A DNA stretch of 64,000 bases from Armatimonadota bacterium (GTDB taxonomy: Bacteria; Armatimonadota; Fimbriimonadia; Fimbriimonadales; Fimbriimonadaceae), in the NCBI GenBank assembly GCA_029781035.1, contig JAKOXK010000022.1, forward strand, positions 1 through 64,000. Direction: 5' to 3'. Shown one piece after another: positions 8,817 through 17,314 of this stretch. Numbering within the stretch: position 1 is the first letter of the stretch; each line of letters opens with the position of its first letter. A program made the position numbers and the translations under genes. Under the pieces are notes generated by a model. It saw only the letters and a program-made list of their open reading frames with translations, searched no databases and was not told the DNA's origin.

Positions 8817-8953
8817 GTCCCGAAAATGGCTGCTTGGCATTCGGTACAATCCGATGCCTTGCAAGCTGACCAGCAAGGCGCCTTGAGTCGCGTCTGACGG
8901 TCGGTTCGGGCAAGATCCCCGCAGAGTTAGGAACAGTCTGAGTAAAGGACGAA

Positions 8954-9535
8954 ATGGAAGTACGAGCAGTCGCAAAGTATGTGAAGGTGCAACCGAGGAA
9001 GGTGCGCATCGTCGCCGACGAGGTCCGGGGTGTTCCGGCCCAAAAGGCGGCCGACGTCCTCCGGTTCCACTCTAGCAAGGGAGCGTTCCACCTGAGAAAG
9101 GTGATCGTGAGCGCGATCGCCAACGCCCAGGAAAACCATGGCGTTTCGCCTGAGAGCTTGAAGATCGCGACGGTCATGGTTGACGAAGGCCCGCGGATGA
9201 AGCGGATCACGGCCCGCTCGATGGGCCGAGCCAACCGGATCCTCAAGAAGACGAGCCACATCACGGTCGTCGTTGAGGAGTTCGAGCCGGCTGGTAGCGT
9301 GAAACCTCACGGTACTAAGCCCAAGGCAAGGCCGAAGTTCGAGGCGCCGAAACCGAAGAAGGCCAAGAAGGAAGCCAAGGTCGAAGAAGTTGTGACCGAA
9401 GAAATCGCGGCAGAGGAGACCCCGGTCGTGACCGCAGAGACGGTCGAACCCGCAGCAGCCGCACCTGAGACGGCGGATGAAGCCACTGCGGAAGCGCCAG
9501 CGGGCGAGGGCGCTGTCGAGGAGGAGTCGAACTAA
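8954..9535 (+). CDS. rplV: 50S ribosomal protein L22 with acidic C-terminal tail
   Basis: 193 residues against about 110 for typical L22. Residues 1-110 are canonical (EVRAVAKYVKVQPRKVRIVA, RMKRITARSMGRANRILKKT), including the hairpin that lines the exit tunnel. From about 111 a tail is added: first Lys/Pro-rich, then about 60 residues dominated by Glu, Ala, Val and Thr. The tail is strongly acidic, unusual for an RNA-binding ribosomal protein. The stop overlaps the rpsC start (TAATG). The 137 nt upstream contains an imperfect hairpin around TACAAT (8845-8850) but no convincing promoter. Confidence 0.96.
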   Translation: MEVRAVAKYVKVQPRKVRIVADEVRGVPAQKAADVLRFHSSKGAFHLRKVIVSAIANAQENHGVSPESLKIATVMVDEGPRMKRITARSMGRANRILKKTSHITVVVEEFEPAGSVKPHGTKPKARPKFEAPKPKKAKKEAKVEEVVTEEIAAEETPVVTAETVEPAAAAPETADEATAEAPAGEGAVEEESN

Positions 9536-10323
9536 TGGGTCAAAAAATCCATCCCGTCGGTTTTCGCTTGGGCGTCATCCGAGGACACGATAGTCATTGG
9601 ATCGCGCCGAAGCGCCAGTACCGCGAGCTCTTGGCGAGCGATCAGCGCGTCAGGCTTTACCTGAGGGAGAAACTGGGGAAAGGCATTGTGAGCCGCGTCG
9701 AGATTGAGCGGGCTGCCCAACGCGTCAAAGTCACGATCTTTACAAGCCGCCCTGGCGCGGTCATCGGACGAGGCGGCAAGGGCATCGACGAGATCAGCAA
9801 CGAGCTGAACCGCCGAATCCGGCGCGAAGACCCCACGAGTCAAGTGCAGGTCAATGTGGCCGAGGTTCGACAGCCCGAATTGGACGCCCAGTTGGTCGCA
9901 GAGAACATCGCAATCCAGTTGGAAAAGCGTATTAGCCACCGACGTGCGATGAGGCAGGCTATGACCCGGGCCGCCCGCATGAACGCGCGCGGCATGAAGG
10001 TGATCGTGAGCGGCCGACTCAACGGCGCCGAGATCGCCAGGGTGGAGCAAGAGAAGTTTGGAAAGGTCCCGCTCCACACGTTGCGGGCCGACATCGACTA
10101 CGGCTACTCCATCGCGTACACGATCTACGGCACTGTGGGAGTCCGGGTCTGGATCTACAAGGGCGAAGTCCTTCCGGAGAAGCAACTGATGGCCGCCATA
10201 GCGGCAGAAGCTGCCACGGAAATGCGCCGACCCCGCCGACAGCGTGAAGACCGGGGTGAGCGGACCGAACGACGGTCTGACGAAACGACAGGACCGGAGG
10301 TGAAAGACCATGTTGATGCCTAA
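9535..10323 (+). CDS. rpsC: 30S ribosomal protein S3
   Basis: 262-residue S3, part of the mRNA entry site. It starts [19 protein letters not shown], carries the KH motif [12 protein letters not shown] near residue 78, and the C-terminal domain [20 protein letters not shown]. It ends in an Arg/Glu-rich tail ([17 protein letters not shown]). The ATG overlaps the rplV stop by one base; the 3' end overlaps rplP by 14 nt. Confidence 0.98.
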   Translation: MGQKIHPVGFRLGVIRGHDSHWIAPKRQYRELLASDQRVRLYLREKLGKGIVSRVEIERAAQRVKVTIFTSRPGAVIGRGGKGIDEISNELNRRIRREDPTSQVQVNVAEVRQPELDAQLVAENIAIQLEKRISHRRAMRQAMTRAARMNARGMKVIVSGRLNGAEIARVEQEKFGKVPLHTLRADIDYGYSIAYTIYGTVGVRVWIYKGEVLPEKQLMAAIAAEAATEMRRPRRQREDRGERTERRSDETTGPEVKDHVDA

Positions 10324-10810
10324 GCGGACCAAGTACCGCAAACAGATGCGTGGCCGCATGTGCGGCAAAGCCAAGGGTGGCGACCAAATCAGCTTCGGCA
10401 CGTACGCGTTGGTGGCCGAAGACTGCGGTTGGATAACGGCACGGCAGATCGAAGCCAGTCGTATTGCCATGACCCGCCACATCAAGCGCGGTGGCCAAGT
10501 CTGGATCAGGGTTTTCCCGGACAAGCCTTTCACCAAAAAACCGCTTGAGCAGAGGATGGGCAAAGGAAAGGCCGGTGTCGAGGGCTGGGTTGCCGTCGTC
10601 AAGCCCGGCCGGGTGATGTTCGAGATGGCGGGCCCTTCGCCCGAGGTCGCCAAAGAGGCCATGCGATTAGCCCAGCACAAGTTGCCCATCAAGACGAAGT
10701 TCGTCATCAAGGAAGGGTTTGTCTGGACTCCTCCGGCCAAGGCCGTGAGGGAGACCGGGGCAGCCCCGGCATCCACAGGGGCCGTGGAGGCGGCAGCGAC
10801 CGAGGAGTGA
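10310..10810 (+). CDS. rplP: 50S ribosomal protein L16
   Basis: 166 residues; typical L16 is about 137. Core: [60 protein letters not shown], then an Ala/Thr/Glu-rich tail of about 25 residues. L16 contacts tRNA and organises the A-site region. ATG 10310 is chosen because GGAGG ends 9 nt upstream; ATG 10316 is an alternative. It overlaps the end of rpsC. Confidence 0.97.
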   Translation: MLMPKRTKYRKQMRGRMCGKAKGGDQISFGTYALVAEDCGWITARQIEASRIAMTRHIKRGGQVWIRVFPDKPFTKKPLEQRMGKGKAGVEGWVAVVKPGRVMFEMAGPSPEVAKEAMRLAQHKLPIKTKFVIKEGFVWTPPAKAVRETGAAPASTGAVEAAATEE

Positions 10811-10817
10811 ATCAGCC

Positions 10818-11027
10818 ATGAAAGCATTGAAAGCAGCCGATCTTCGCGACAAGTCTGTCCCCGAACTGGAGGATCTAGTCAGCCAGGAAAGGGCGGCCCT
10901 CTACAAAGCCCGGAGGGAACTCGTGTTCCGACAAATCACGGACACGGCGAGCCTCAAGGTTCGGCGCCACAACATCGCGCGCCTTCTCACGATTATCGAA
11001 GAGAAGAAGCGCGGGGGTGACAAGTGA
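10818..11027 (+). CDS. rpmC: 50S ribosomal protein L29
   Basis: 69-residue helical L29 located near the exit tunnel next to L23. It shows the usual two-helix pattern: LRDKSVPELEDLVSQERAAL and the VRRHNIARLLTIIEEKKR motif. The start ATG is 7 nt after rplP; the stop overlaps the GTG start of rpsQ. Confidence 0.96.
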   Translation: MKALKAADLRDKSVPELEDLVSQERAALYKARRELVFRQITDTASLKVRRHNIARLLTIIEEKKRGGDK

Positions 11028-11281
11028 GCGCCACACGCAGTTTCCGTAAGGTTCGTAGGGGCGTGGTCTCCTCGAACAAGATGGAGAAGACCGTGGTCGT
11101 ACGGCTTGACCGTGCGTACCAGCACCCGATCTACGGCAAGACCGTGCGCGAGTCCAACAAGGTCAAGGCGCACGACGAGGTCGGTTGCGACATAGGAGAC
11201 ACTGTCGAGATCATGGAGACGAAGCCGATCAGCCGAGAGAAGCGGTGGCGGGTCGTCCGGATCATCGAAAAGGTCAAGTAA
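11024..11281 (+). CDS. rpsQ: 30S ribosomal protein S17
   Basis: 85-residue S17, a primary 16S rRNA binder. The OB-fold sequence is clear: RRGVVSSNKMEKTVVVRLDR, YGKTVRESNKVKAHDE, GDTVEIMETKPISREKRWRV. The GTG start overlaps the rpmC stop (GTGA), indicating coupling. A 111-nt gap with no gene follows before rplN. Confidence 0.97.
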   Translation: MSATRSFRKVRRGVVSSNKMEKTVVVRLDRAYQHPIYGKTVRESNKVKAHDEVGCDIGDTVEIMETKPISREKRWRVVRIIEKVK

Positions 11282-11392
11282 CCAGCGGACCGAGGGGCGC
11301 TCTCAAGGGCGTCAGCGGTCGGGTACAGGTCAAGGCTAGGCTCGCAGGAGGCGGGCCGTGCCCTCTGACAGAAGAGTTGATGGAGTGAGACT

Positions 11393-11764
11393 ATGGTTCA
11401 GCAGTTCACTAGGCTGAAGGTTGCGGACAACAGCGGCGCACGCGAGGTCATGTGCATTCGCGTGCTCAAAGGTTCGCAACCGAAATATGGAGGTGTTGGC
11501 GACGTCATCGTGGCGAGCGTCAAGAGCGCTACGCCAAACATGCCGGTCAAGAAGGGCGACGTCATCCGCGCTGTCATCGTGCGGACTAAGCGCCACATCC
11601 GACGGGCCGATGGAAGCACGTTGCGCTTCGACGACAACGCTTGCGTCGTGATCAACCCACAGAACATGGAGCCGAGGGGCACCCGCATTTTTGGCCCCGT
11701 GGCCCGCGAACTGCGTGACGGGAACTTCATGAAGATCGTCTCGCTCGCACCGGAGGTCATCTGA
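11393..11764 (+). CDS. rplN: 50S ribosomal protein L14
   Basis: 123-residue L14, part of an inter-subunit bridge. Canonical from [20 protein letters not shown] through the [20 protein letters not shown] strand and [20 protein letters not shown]. Normal length. GGAG lies 8 nt before the ATG; rplX follows one base after the stop. Confidence 0.98.
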   Translation: MVQQFTRLKVADNSGAREVMCIRVLKGSQPKYGGVGDVIVASVKSATPNMPVKKGDVIRAVIVRTKRHIRRADGSTLRFDDNACVVINPQNMEPRGTRIFGPVARELRDGNFMKIVSLAPEVI

Positions 11765-11765
11765 C

Positions 11766-12176
11766 ATGACGAAAGCCGAGATCAAAGCGAAGAAACAGCA
11801 CGTCAAGCCGCGCGTGCGGACCGGCGACAAGGTCGTCATCATCGCGGGCAAGGACAAGGGCCAGACTGGCTTTGTCGCTGCCGTCAGCGCTGAGAAAATG
11901 AAGGCGATCGTTCTCCAAGAGAACGAAGAGAACGCCGAGCAGCCCCTACCGCTGAACGCGGCCGTCAAGCACTTCAAGGCCAAGATGCAGGGCCAGAAAT
12001 CAGCGAGGATCAGGATTCCCGTACCGATCCATATCAGCAACCTGATGGTTCTGGATCCCGAGACGAACGAAGCCACCCGGATCGGCAGGCGCAAAGAGGA
12101 CGGCAAGATCGTCCGCTACTCCAAGAAGAGCGGCAAGACGATCAAAGACGAGCCGAACATCGAAAAGAAAGACTGA
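11766..12176 (+). CDS. rplX: 50S ribosomal protein L24
   Basis: 136 residues, longer than the usual ~105. The KOW motif is clear ([20 protein letters not shown]), then a lengthened middle section and [20 protein letters not shown]. Extra length is spread over a basic N-terminus, the middle and a Lys/Glu-rich C-terminus. L24 initiates 50S assembly. It starts one base after rplN; a 59-nt spacer precedes rplE. Confidence 0.96.
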   Translation: MTKAEIKAKKQHVKPRVRTGDKVVIIAGKDKGQTGFVAAVSAEKMKAIVLQENEENAEQPLPLNAAVKHFKAKMQGQKSARIRIPVPIHISNLMVLDPETNEATRIGRRKEDGKIVRYSKKSGKTIKDEPNIEKKD

Positions 12177-12235
12177 CGCATTGACCCAGCACGCGAACTG
12201 GGAACCTGAAAGGACGAAAGCACACGAGAACGAAA

Positions 12236-12832
12236 ATGGCGAAGGAAAAGAAGACAGAGACAGGCACGCAAGGGGCGCTCCCGCCCGCCCGGTTGCGGAA
12301 GATCTATCGGGAGCAGGTCATCCCGAGCATGATGGACCAGTTCAAGTTCTCAAGCGTCATGGAGGCGCCGCGACTCGTCAAGGTCGTCGTCAACATGGGA
12401 TTCAAGTCCGATGCCGGCAAAGAGAACACCAAGGAACTCGAGTCGTGCATCCGGGACATGCAGACGGTCACTGGCCAGAAGCCGGTCGCGACGAAGGCAC
12501 GGAAGTCCGTGTCCAACTTCAAGATCAGGGACGGGATGATCGTGGGCTGCCGGGTGACCCTCCGTGGTGACCGTGCCTACCACTTCCTCGACAAACTATG
12601 CACCGTCGCGCTTCCTCGCATCCGGGACTTCCAAGGGCTTTCACCGAAGTCGTTCGACGGGCGCGGAAACTACTCGCTCGGTTTGAAGGAGCAGTTGGTC
12701 TTCCCTGAGATCGATTACGATTCGTTCGACAAGATTCGGGGTATGGACATAACCATCTGTACCACGGCGAGGAACGACGAGGAAGGGAGAGCCTTCCTCA
12801 AGGCGATGGGTCTGCCGCTTCGCGAGAAGTAA
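12236..12832 (+). CDS. rplE: 50S ribosomal protein L5
   Basis: 198-residue L5 of the central protuberance, which binds 5S rRNA. Features: [80 protein letters not shown] and [20 protein letters not shown]. It has a charged N-terminal extension of about 15 residues. It is the last gene of the operon: a strong terminator follows, and rpsN, rpsH, rplF, rplR, rpsE and secY, which normally come next, are not in this window. Confidence 0.98.
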   Translation: MAKEKKTETGTQGALPPARLRKIYREQVIPSMMDQFKFSSVMEAPRLVKVVVNMGFKSDAGKENTKELESCIRDMQTVTGQKPVATKARKSVSNFKIRDGMIVGCRVTLRGDRAYHFLDKLCTVALPRIRDFQGLSPKSFDGRGNYSLGLKEQLVFPEIDYDSFDKIRGMDITICTTARNDEEGRAFLKAMGLPLREK

Positions 12833-12858
12833 GCGACATCGTCCCCGTCAGTTCTGGT

Positions 12859-12888
12859 CGGCCCATGACGATGGGCCGATTTCCTTTT
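12859..12888 (+). terminator. Intrinsic terminator of the rplC-rplE operon
   Basis: Perfect 8-bp stem CGGCCCAT/ATGGGCCG (12859-12866 with 12871-12878), GACG loop, then ATTTCCTTTT. It lies 26 nt after the rplE stop and marks a real operon end. Confidence 0.9.
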
Positions 12889-12922
12889 GCCTCGCCTGTT
12901 TTCACGGCTGAGCAGGAATCAG

Positions 12923-12928
12923 TACAAT
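12923..12928 (+). promoter_or_regulatory. -10 box for the VOC gene (leaderless type)
   Basis: TACAAT sits 6 nt before the ATG at 12935, so transcription should start at or next to the start codon. TTCACG at 12901-12906 (spacer 16) is a possible -35. Confidence 0.55.
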
Positions 12929-12934
12929 CGCGGC

Positions 12935-13315
12935 ATGGTAACGGGACCACACACGACGTGGTGTCAAGTCGGCGATATGGACCGGGCGGTCCGCTTTTAT
13001 CGGGACACGCTTGGACTTGTGCCTTCCTACGAAAGCCCGTGGTGGACGCAGTTCTCTATCGGGTCCCTTCAACTCGGGCTGCATGGCCCTTTGGAGGGAT
13101 CGAGGCCTCCCTATGGCATCAAGGGGAAGGGTTGGATTCTGGGTCTAGCATCGGACGACCTGAATCGCGTGAAATCGGCCGTGGAACAGTCAGAAGGTTC
13201 TGTGACCGAAGGCTACCACGAGGTTCCGAATGGAGTCGTACTGACGATCGCTGACCCCGACGGCAATCCGATCCAACTCATTCAAGAAGGCGCTTCCCTG
13301 TCCGACTTCGACTGA
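12935..13315 (+). CDS. VOC (glyoxalase/bleomycin-resistance) family protein
   Basis: 126 residues with the vicinal-oxygen-chelate fold: TTWCQVGDMDRAVRFYRDTL and GLVPSYESPWW at the N-terminus, and VLTIADPDGNPIQLIQEG at the C-terminus, where the last-strand Gln replaces the usual metal-ligand Glu. It probably forms a dimer or acts on a small molecule; the substrate cannot be read from sequence. The start is set at ATG 12935 because a TACAAT box lies 6 nt upstream; an in-frame upstream start exists but lacks homology. It lies just after the ribosomal operon terminator. Confidence 0.85.
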   Translation: MVTGPHTTWCQVGDMDRAVRFYRDTLGLVPSYESPWWTQFSIGSLQLGLHGPLEGSRPPYGIKGKGWILGLASDDLNRVKSAVEQSEGSVTEGYHEVPNGVVLTIADPDGNPIQLIQEGASLSDFD

Positions 13316-13386
13316 TCCCGATTGACAGACGCGCCTCCCGCCACCCTTCTGACGCTGGGTCCGCGAGATCCAGCGGGAAGGAGAAG

Positions 13387-13914
13387 GTGAGCACCAAGCC
13401 AGACAATGTCTCTTGGCTGACGGAGGCGGAATACGAGTCGATGCCTGATTGGGAGAGAGCGCTCGTGTGGGCTGCGTCCCAAGTCGGTGTCGAAGAGGAG
13501 CCGCGAGGATCGAACCGCGGCCCTCAAGTCGAAGCCTATCTGGCGAGCTGCGGGCTGGAGCCAGGTAACCCCTGGTGTGACGCCTTCGTCAAATGGTGTC
13601 TGCTCAAGGCCGTTGCCGAACCGGACCGGCTGACTGGCGTGACCGGCAGCGTGCGGCGTACGTTCGAACATGCACAACGGCTGGGTGCCCTCCGCCACCG
13701 GCCCTTACGCGGGTTTCTGGGTGGACACCTGAATCCCGATGGTACCGGCCACATTTACTTCATCACGGGGGTGAACAGTGACGGGACTTGGCAGACGATC
13801 GAAGGCAACACGAACACTGGAGGCAGCCGTGAAGGCTACGGTGTGTTCCGCCGGCGGCGAAGCATGACTCCCTCCACCTTCTTCGTCAGCGTGGACGCCC
13901 TCCTGAATCCGTAG
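13387..13914 (+). CDS. CHAP-like amidase/peptidase domain protein
   Basis: 175 residues resembling CHAP-type cell-wall hydrolases often found in phage and bacterial lysins. Key features: EEPRGSNRGPQVEAYLASCG, the putative nucleophile Cys in GNPWCDAFVKWC (about residue 64), a His in GTGHIYFITGV and the IEGNTNTGG segment. No signal peptide is visible. The start GTG 13387 has GGAAGGAGAAG just before it. A short hairpin (CGCTGG/CCAGCG, 13353-13375) lies upstream. Its 3' end overlaps the convergent mannosidase gene by 29 nt. Confidence 0.8.
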   Translation: MSTKPDNVSWLTEAEYESMPDWERALVWAASQVGVEEEPRGSNRGPQVEAYLASCGLEPGNPWCDAFVKWCLLKAVAEPDRLTGVTGSVRRTFEHAQRLGALRHRPLRGFLGGHLNPDGTGHIYFITGVNSDGTWQTIEGNTNTGGSREGYGVFRRRRSMTPSTFFVSVDALLNP

Positions 13915-16900
13915 CCTGTTTCTTGTTGAGCTTGAGTCTGAAGCACTGAATCTCGAACTTGTGGAGCGCGAGCGGGATGCTGTCAGACACAGGCTTGGCG
14001 TCACCGAGCTTGTCCTCGATGAAGTTCACGCTGGAGGCGCCCGCGACGGGAACGTTCACGTGAAGCGAACCCTTCGCTCCCTGCCCTCCGGCATCATAGA
14101 GGTGGACGATCAGATCGTCGCTACCTTCCGCTCTCTTGACGCCAGTCACAAGGACGTTGAGGTCGCTGACTCCGAGCAGCGACCACTGGCGAGGGGCATT
14201 TCCGTGCCCGTCGAAGGGAACCGTGGCCGTCATGAGCGGCGCTTGGAATTCATCACCAAGTCGAGGGAGGGAAGCGGTCCGGTAGTCTCCCTTGTGCGGC
14301 ACAATCGCGTATCGCCAGTGGAAGTGGCCAGGGTTGGGGTCAGGATCCGGACCGGTGCTGGAGCGGATCATGCTGAGACGCAAGACGTTGCCTTGGCACG
14401 AGTAACCGCTCTTCGAGTCGTTCAGCACGGCGATTCCGTTGTTCCCGTCACTGACGTCGGCCCAGTTAAGGGCCGCGCACTCCTGGCCGTCCGTTGGCCG
14501 GGTCAGAGCCCCAAAGGGGACTTCGTAGGTGGCCGTCGGATTCCTCAGGCCGGTGTCAAAGGCGACACGGAGCAGAGGCGCGCCGTACTCGCTGGTCCCG
14601 ACAGCCTGCCAGTTGCAGTCCACGTCCACGATGATCTCGCGGCCCTCGAGGTGGAAGGTCTGTTTGAGGGTGCTCTCCCCAGTCTTTGTGCCGCCCCACG
14701 GAATGGAGTGCGTGAAGGAGACCCAGCCCGGACCCGATCCATGGCTCACGACCGGACAGTTTTGGACGTTCTGAACCTTTCCCAGCACCCACGCGCTCAT
14801 GCCGTCGTCGTGCTCGGTGTTGAGCTCAGGAAGGCCAAAGGTGCCGACAAAGTCCATGGTTCGAGTACCGGCACTGACCTCTCGAATCCTCGTGACCGCA
14901 CCTGTTTCTTTGTTGAAGGCGATGCCGAGCCTGTCGTTCACAAGGTCGAGGCCGCTCTCGAAGCTGGGATCGTCCGACGGATCGTGGGGGATCGCTTGGA
15001 TATGCGACGGCAGGCTTCTGCCTTGTTGCGGACCATTGTGAATGTGGAAGACCTTCCATCCAAAGGCAGGCACGTCCGTCGCTTCGAACTCTGCCAAGTG
15101 ACTGATTGGGTCGAGCTCCTTGACGGGTACAGACTTACCAGTCGGATCGTCAGCGACGCAGTTCTTCGTGTCGAGTCCACGTCCAGACCAGCCGCTGGTC
15201 ACCAGCCATGTCCGGACCATTCCTGACCGTGCCCAGCCGCTCGGGTTGAAGACCATCAGACTGATCCCGTCGGCGTATGGCGTTTGCCGGATCGACAGCG
15301 TCTCAAGAGCGCGCGTCTCGATATCCCTGTCGTCGGCGAGAACGCGGCCCAAAACGGTCTTTGTCCGTTCGTAAGGGGCATGAATGCCGGAGCCGGGCAA
15401 CGTGTCGTGGTGGTGGTTGAAGCAGATGTCGGTCCAATTCTGCTTGAACGCCTCGTGCGGATAGGCGTAACCGAACAGCGAAGCCACTGTGGCCACCGCC
15501 TCGGCCGAACCCGTCGTGTACTCAGCGTGTCGGTTGAGTTGCTTGACCTCGGCGTGTGAGGTGTAACAGCCGTCGAAGACGGGATTGAGCTCTTGGTTGA
15601 CGACCGGGATCTTGGTCAGGTCGTACGTACGCAGCTTGTCGAAGAACTGAGTCGCGGTCGAGAACTTGACCTTTGGCTTCGCCGGATCCTTCATCCAGCT
15701 CAGTGCTGTCTCGATGTACTCGCGCGAGGGCCCACCGCCGTGGTTGCCGATCCCATAGACCCAGAGCATGTCTTTGGAACCCGTATTGTCCTGGAAGTCC
15801 AGCATCTCCTGGAACTGCTTGTAACTGAGGTCAGAGTTGTACCAAGAGCCGCTGGCGGGCTCGTCAAAGCTCAGCATTTTCGTTCCGTCCAAGCCTTCCC
15901 ACCAGAAGAGGGGCTTGCCCTTGCCGCCCCGGCAGAAGTAGTACGAGGTACAGCCGCCCAACTTCAGGATCTGGGGCATCTGGATGGTGTGTCCGAAGGT
16001 GTCCGGTTCCCAGCCGACCGTCGCGGTCTTGCCAAAGTTCTCGCGAAAGTAAGTCTGCCCATAGAGGAACTGACGGATGTGCGATTCCGGAGAGATCATG
16101 TTCGTGTCTCCTTCGCAGACACGTCCGCCGACGATCTCCCACTGTCCGGCCTTCACCTTCTGCTGGATCTTCTTGAAAAGGTCGGGCCAGTTCTCTTGGA
16201 TTGTCTCGTAGAGACACGACGAGCTTTGACTGAAGGTGAAGCCAGGAAACTCATCCATGAACTTGGTCGCTTGGTTGAACGTGTCGTAGGCAGCAACCAT
16301 GCCCTCCTGCCATTCCCAGAGCCATTGGAGGTCAATGTGGGCGTGCCCGACCAAGTGTCCGGTGTACTTCTCCATTTCGGGGTGGGCGTGCGACATCGCG
16401 TGTTGCGCTGTATGGAGGATCTGCTCGATGGTGTCCGGGCCGACCTCTTCGGACTGCATCTTGGTCAGCATCGATTCCGCCTCGTCGAGATGTACTTGAA
16501 GTTCAGGGTTGGGGTTGCGCTTCAGGAATTTGCGGACGAAGTCGAGGTCGTGTTGGATCGAAGCGACCTTCTGCTGCTGCTTTCCCAGGTTCACTGCCTT
16601 TTGCACGGCTGCCTTTGTGTCGTTCGTAACTAGATCCACTGGCACCTGTACGAGCGAAGGGTTTTCGGTGTACCCGTTGTGGCTCTCGACGTCCATCATG
16701 GGGATCGCGCCCCCACCATAGACGACCTCCTTGCTCCCGTCCTTGTGCTCGACCACAAGGTCACGCAGGAACTGGCAATACTGCCCGTCCTTGTCCCCCT
16801 CCTCGTCCATCTGCCAGGCCGTCGCCGTTCGCCCTGCGACGGCATCCATCGGGAAATGCCGCGTGTACCACTTGCCGATCGCTTGTGGTAGCTCTCCGTC

Positions 16901-17218
16901 GCCGTGCCCGCGAATTCCGTTCTGATCGACGATCCCCAACTCCCGAAAGTCGTCGCCACGGTCGAACTTGATGTCGATTCCGCCCTTGGGCATCGGGTTG
17001 GCCGGATCCAAGAGGATTGTGTAAGCAAGAGTATCGCCCGCTCGGAACGTGACCCTCTTGTTGGCGAACGTGACATAGGTGTACCAGTTCCCATTGCCCT
17101 TAGCGAGGTTGGTCGTGACGAAAGCAAGGCACGTCGCGTCTTGACCGGACTGCGGACGACTCATGACGATGGCCAAAAGCAACGGCGTGAGCGAAAGGCA
17201 CGCGGGAACGCGGAGCAT
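13886..17218 (-). CDS. Secreted GH38 alpha-mannosidase-like glycosidase
   Basis: 1110 residues with an N-terminal hydrophobic signal (about 1-25). After a ~260-residue N-terminal region comes a GH38 catalytic domain: HLVGHAHIDLQWLWEWQEG (metal-binding His and Asp), then VGWEPDTFGHTIQMPQIL, in which Asp406 is the expected nucleophile, and YYFCRGGKGKPLFWWEG. The remaining part matches the beta-sandwich domains of the family. It likely hydrolyses alpha-mannosides outside the cytoplasm; exact specificity is unknown. It overlaps the CHAP gene tail-to-tail. A CATACT box lies 7 nt upstream of the ATG. Confidence 0.9.
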   Translation of the reverse strand: MLRVPACLSLTPLLLAIVMSRPQSGQDATCLAFVTTNLAKGNGNWYTYVTFANKRVTFRAGDTLAYTILLDPANPMPKGGIDIKFDRGDDFRELGIVDQNGIRGHGDGELPQAIGKWYTRHFPMDAVAGRTATAWQMDEEGDKDGQYCQFLRDLVVEHKDGSKEVVYGGGAIPMMDVESHNGYTENPSLVQVPVDLVTNDTKAAVQKAVNLGKQQQKVASIQHDLDFVRKFLKRNPNPELQVHLDEAESMLTKMQSEEVGPDTIEQILHTAQHAMSHAHPEMEKYTGHLVGHAHIDLQWLWEWQEGMVAAYDTFNQATKFMDEFPGFTFSQSSSCLYETIQENWPDLFKKIQQKVKAGQWEIVGGRVCEGDTNMISPESHIRQFLYGQTYFRENFGKTATVGWEPDTFGHTIQMPQILKLGGCTSYYFCRGGKGKPLFWWEGLDGTKMLSFDEPASGSWYNSDLSYKQFQEMLDFQDNTGSKDMLWVYGIGNHGGGPSREYIETALSWMKDPAKPKVKFSTATQFFDKLRTYDLTKIPVVNQELNPVFDGCYTSHAEVKQLNRHAEYTTGSAEAVATVASLFGYAYPHEAFKQNWTDICFNHHHDTLPGSGIHAPYERTKTVLGRVLADDRDIETRALETLSIRQTPYADGISLMVFNPSGWARSGMVRTWLVTSGWSGRGLDTKNCVADDPTGKSVPVKELDPISHLAEFEATDVPAFGWKVFHIHNGPQQGRSLPSHIQAIPHDPSDDPSFESGLDLVNDRLGIAFNKETGAVTRIREVSAGTRTMDFVGTFGLPELNTEHDDGMSAWVLGKVQNVQNCPVVSHGSGPGWVSFTHSIPWGGTKTGESTLKQTFHLEGREIIVDVDCNWQAVGTSEYGAPLLRVAFDTGLRNPTATYEVPFGALTRPTDGQECAALNWADVSDGNNGIAVLNDSKSGYSCQGNVLRLSMIRSSTGPDPDPNPGHFHWRYAIVPHKGDYRTASLPRLGDEFQAPLMTATVPFDGHGNAPRQWSLLGVSDLNVLVTGVKRAEGSDDLIVHLYDAGGQGAKGSLHVNVPVAGASSVNFIEDKLGDAKPVSDSIPLALHKFEIQCFRLKLNKKQATDSGGRPR

Positions 17219-17225
17219 GGATGGG

Positions 17226-17231
17226 AGTATG
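17226..17231 (-). promoter_or_regulatory. -10 box for the mannosidase gene (leaderless type)
   Basis: CATACT on the minus strand, 7 nt before the ATG at 17218. No clear -35. The same layout recurs in the window. Confidence 0.45.
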
Positions 17232-17314
17232 CACGGACCCAGTGACGATGAGGGCCGCTCCCGATCATCACGATGGAACGAAGCGGCCCGTAGTGTTGGA
17301 GGGTCGCGTAAGTC

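Noticed and set aside
8845-8850. TACAAT as an internal promoter before rplV
   Set aside because: No -35 at a suitable distance and it sits in the loop of a small hairpin, 104 nt from the gene.
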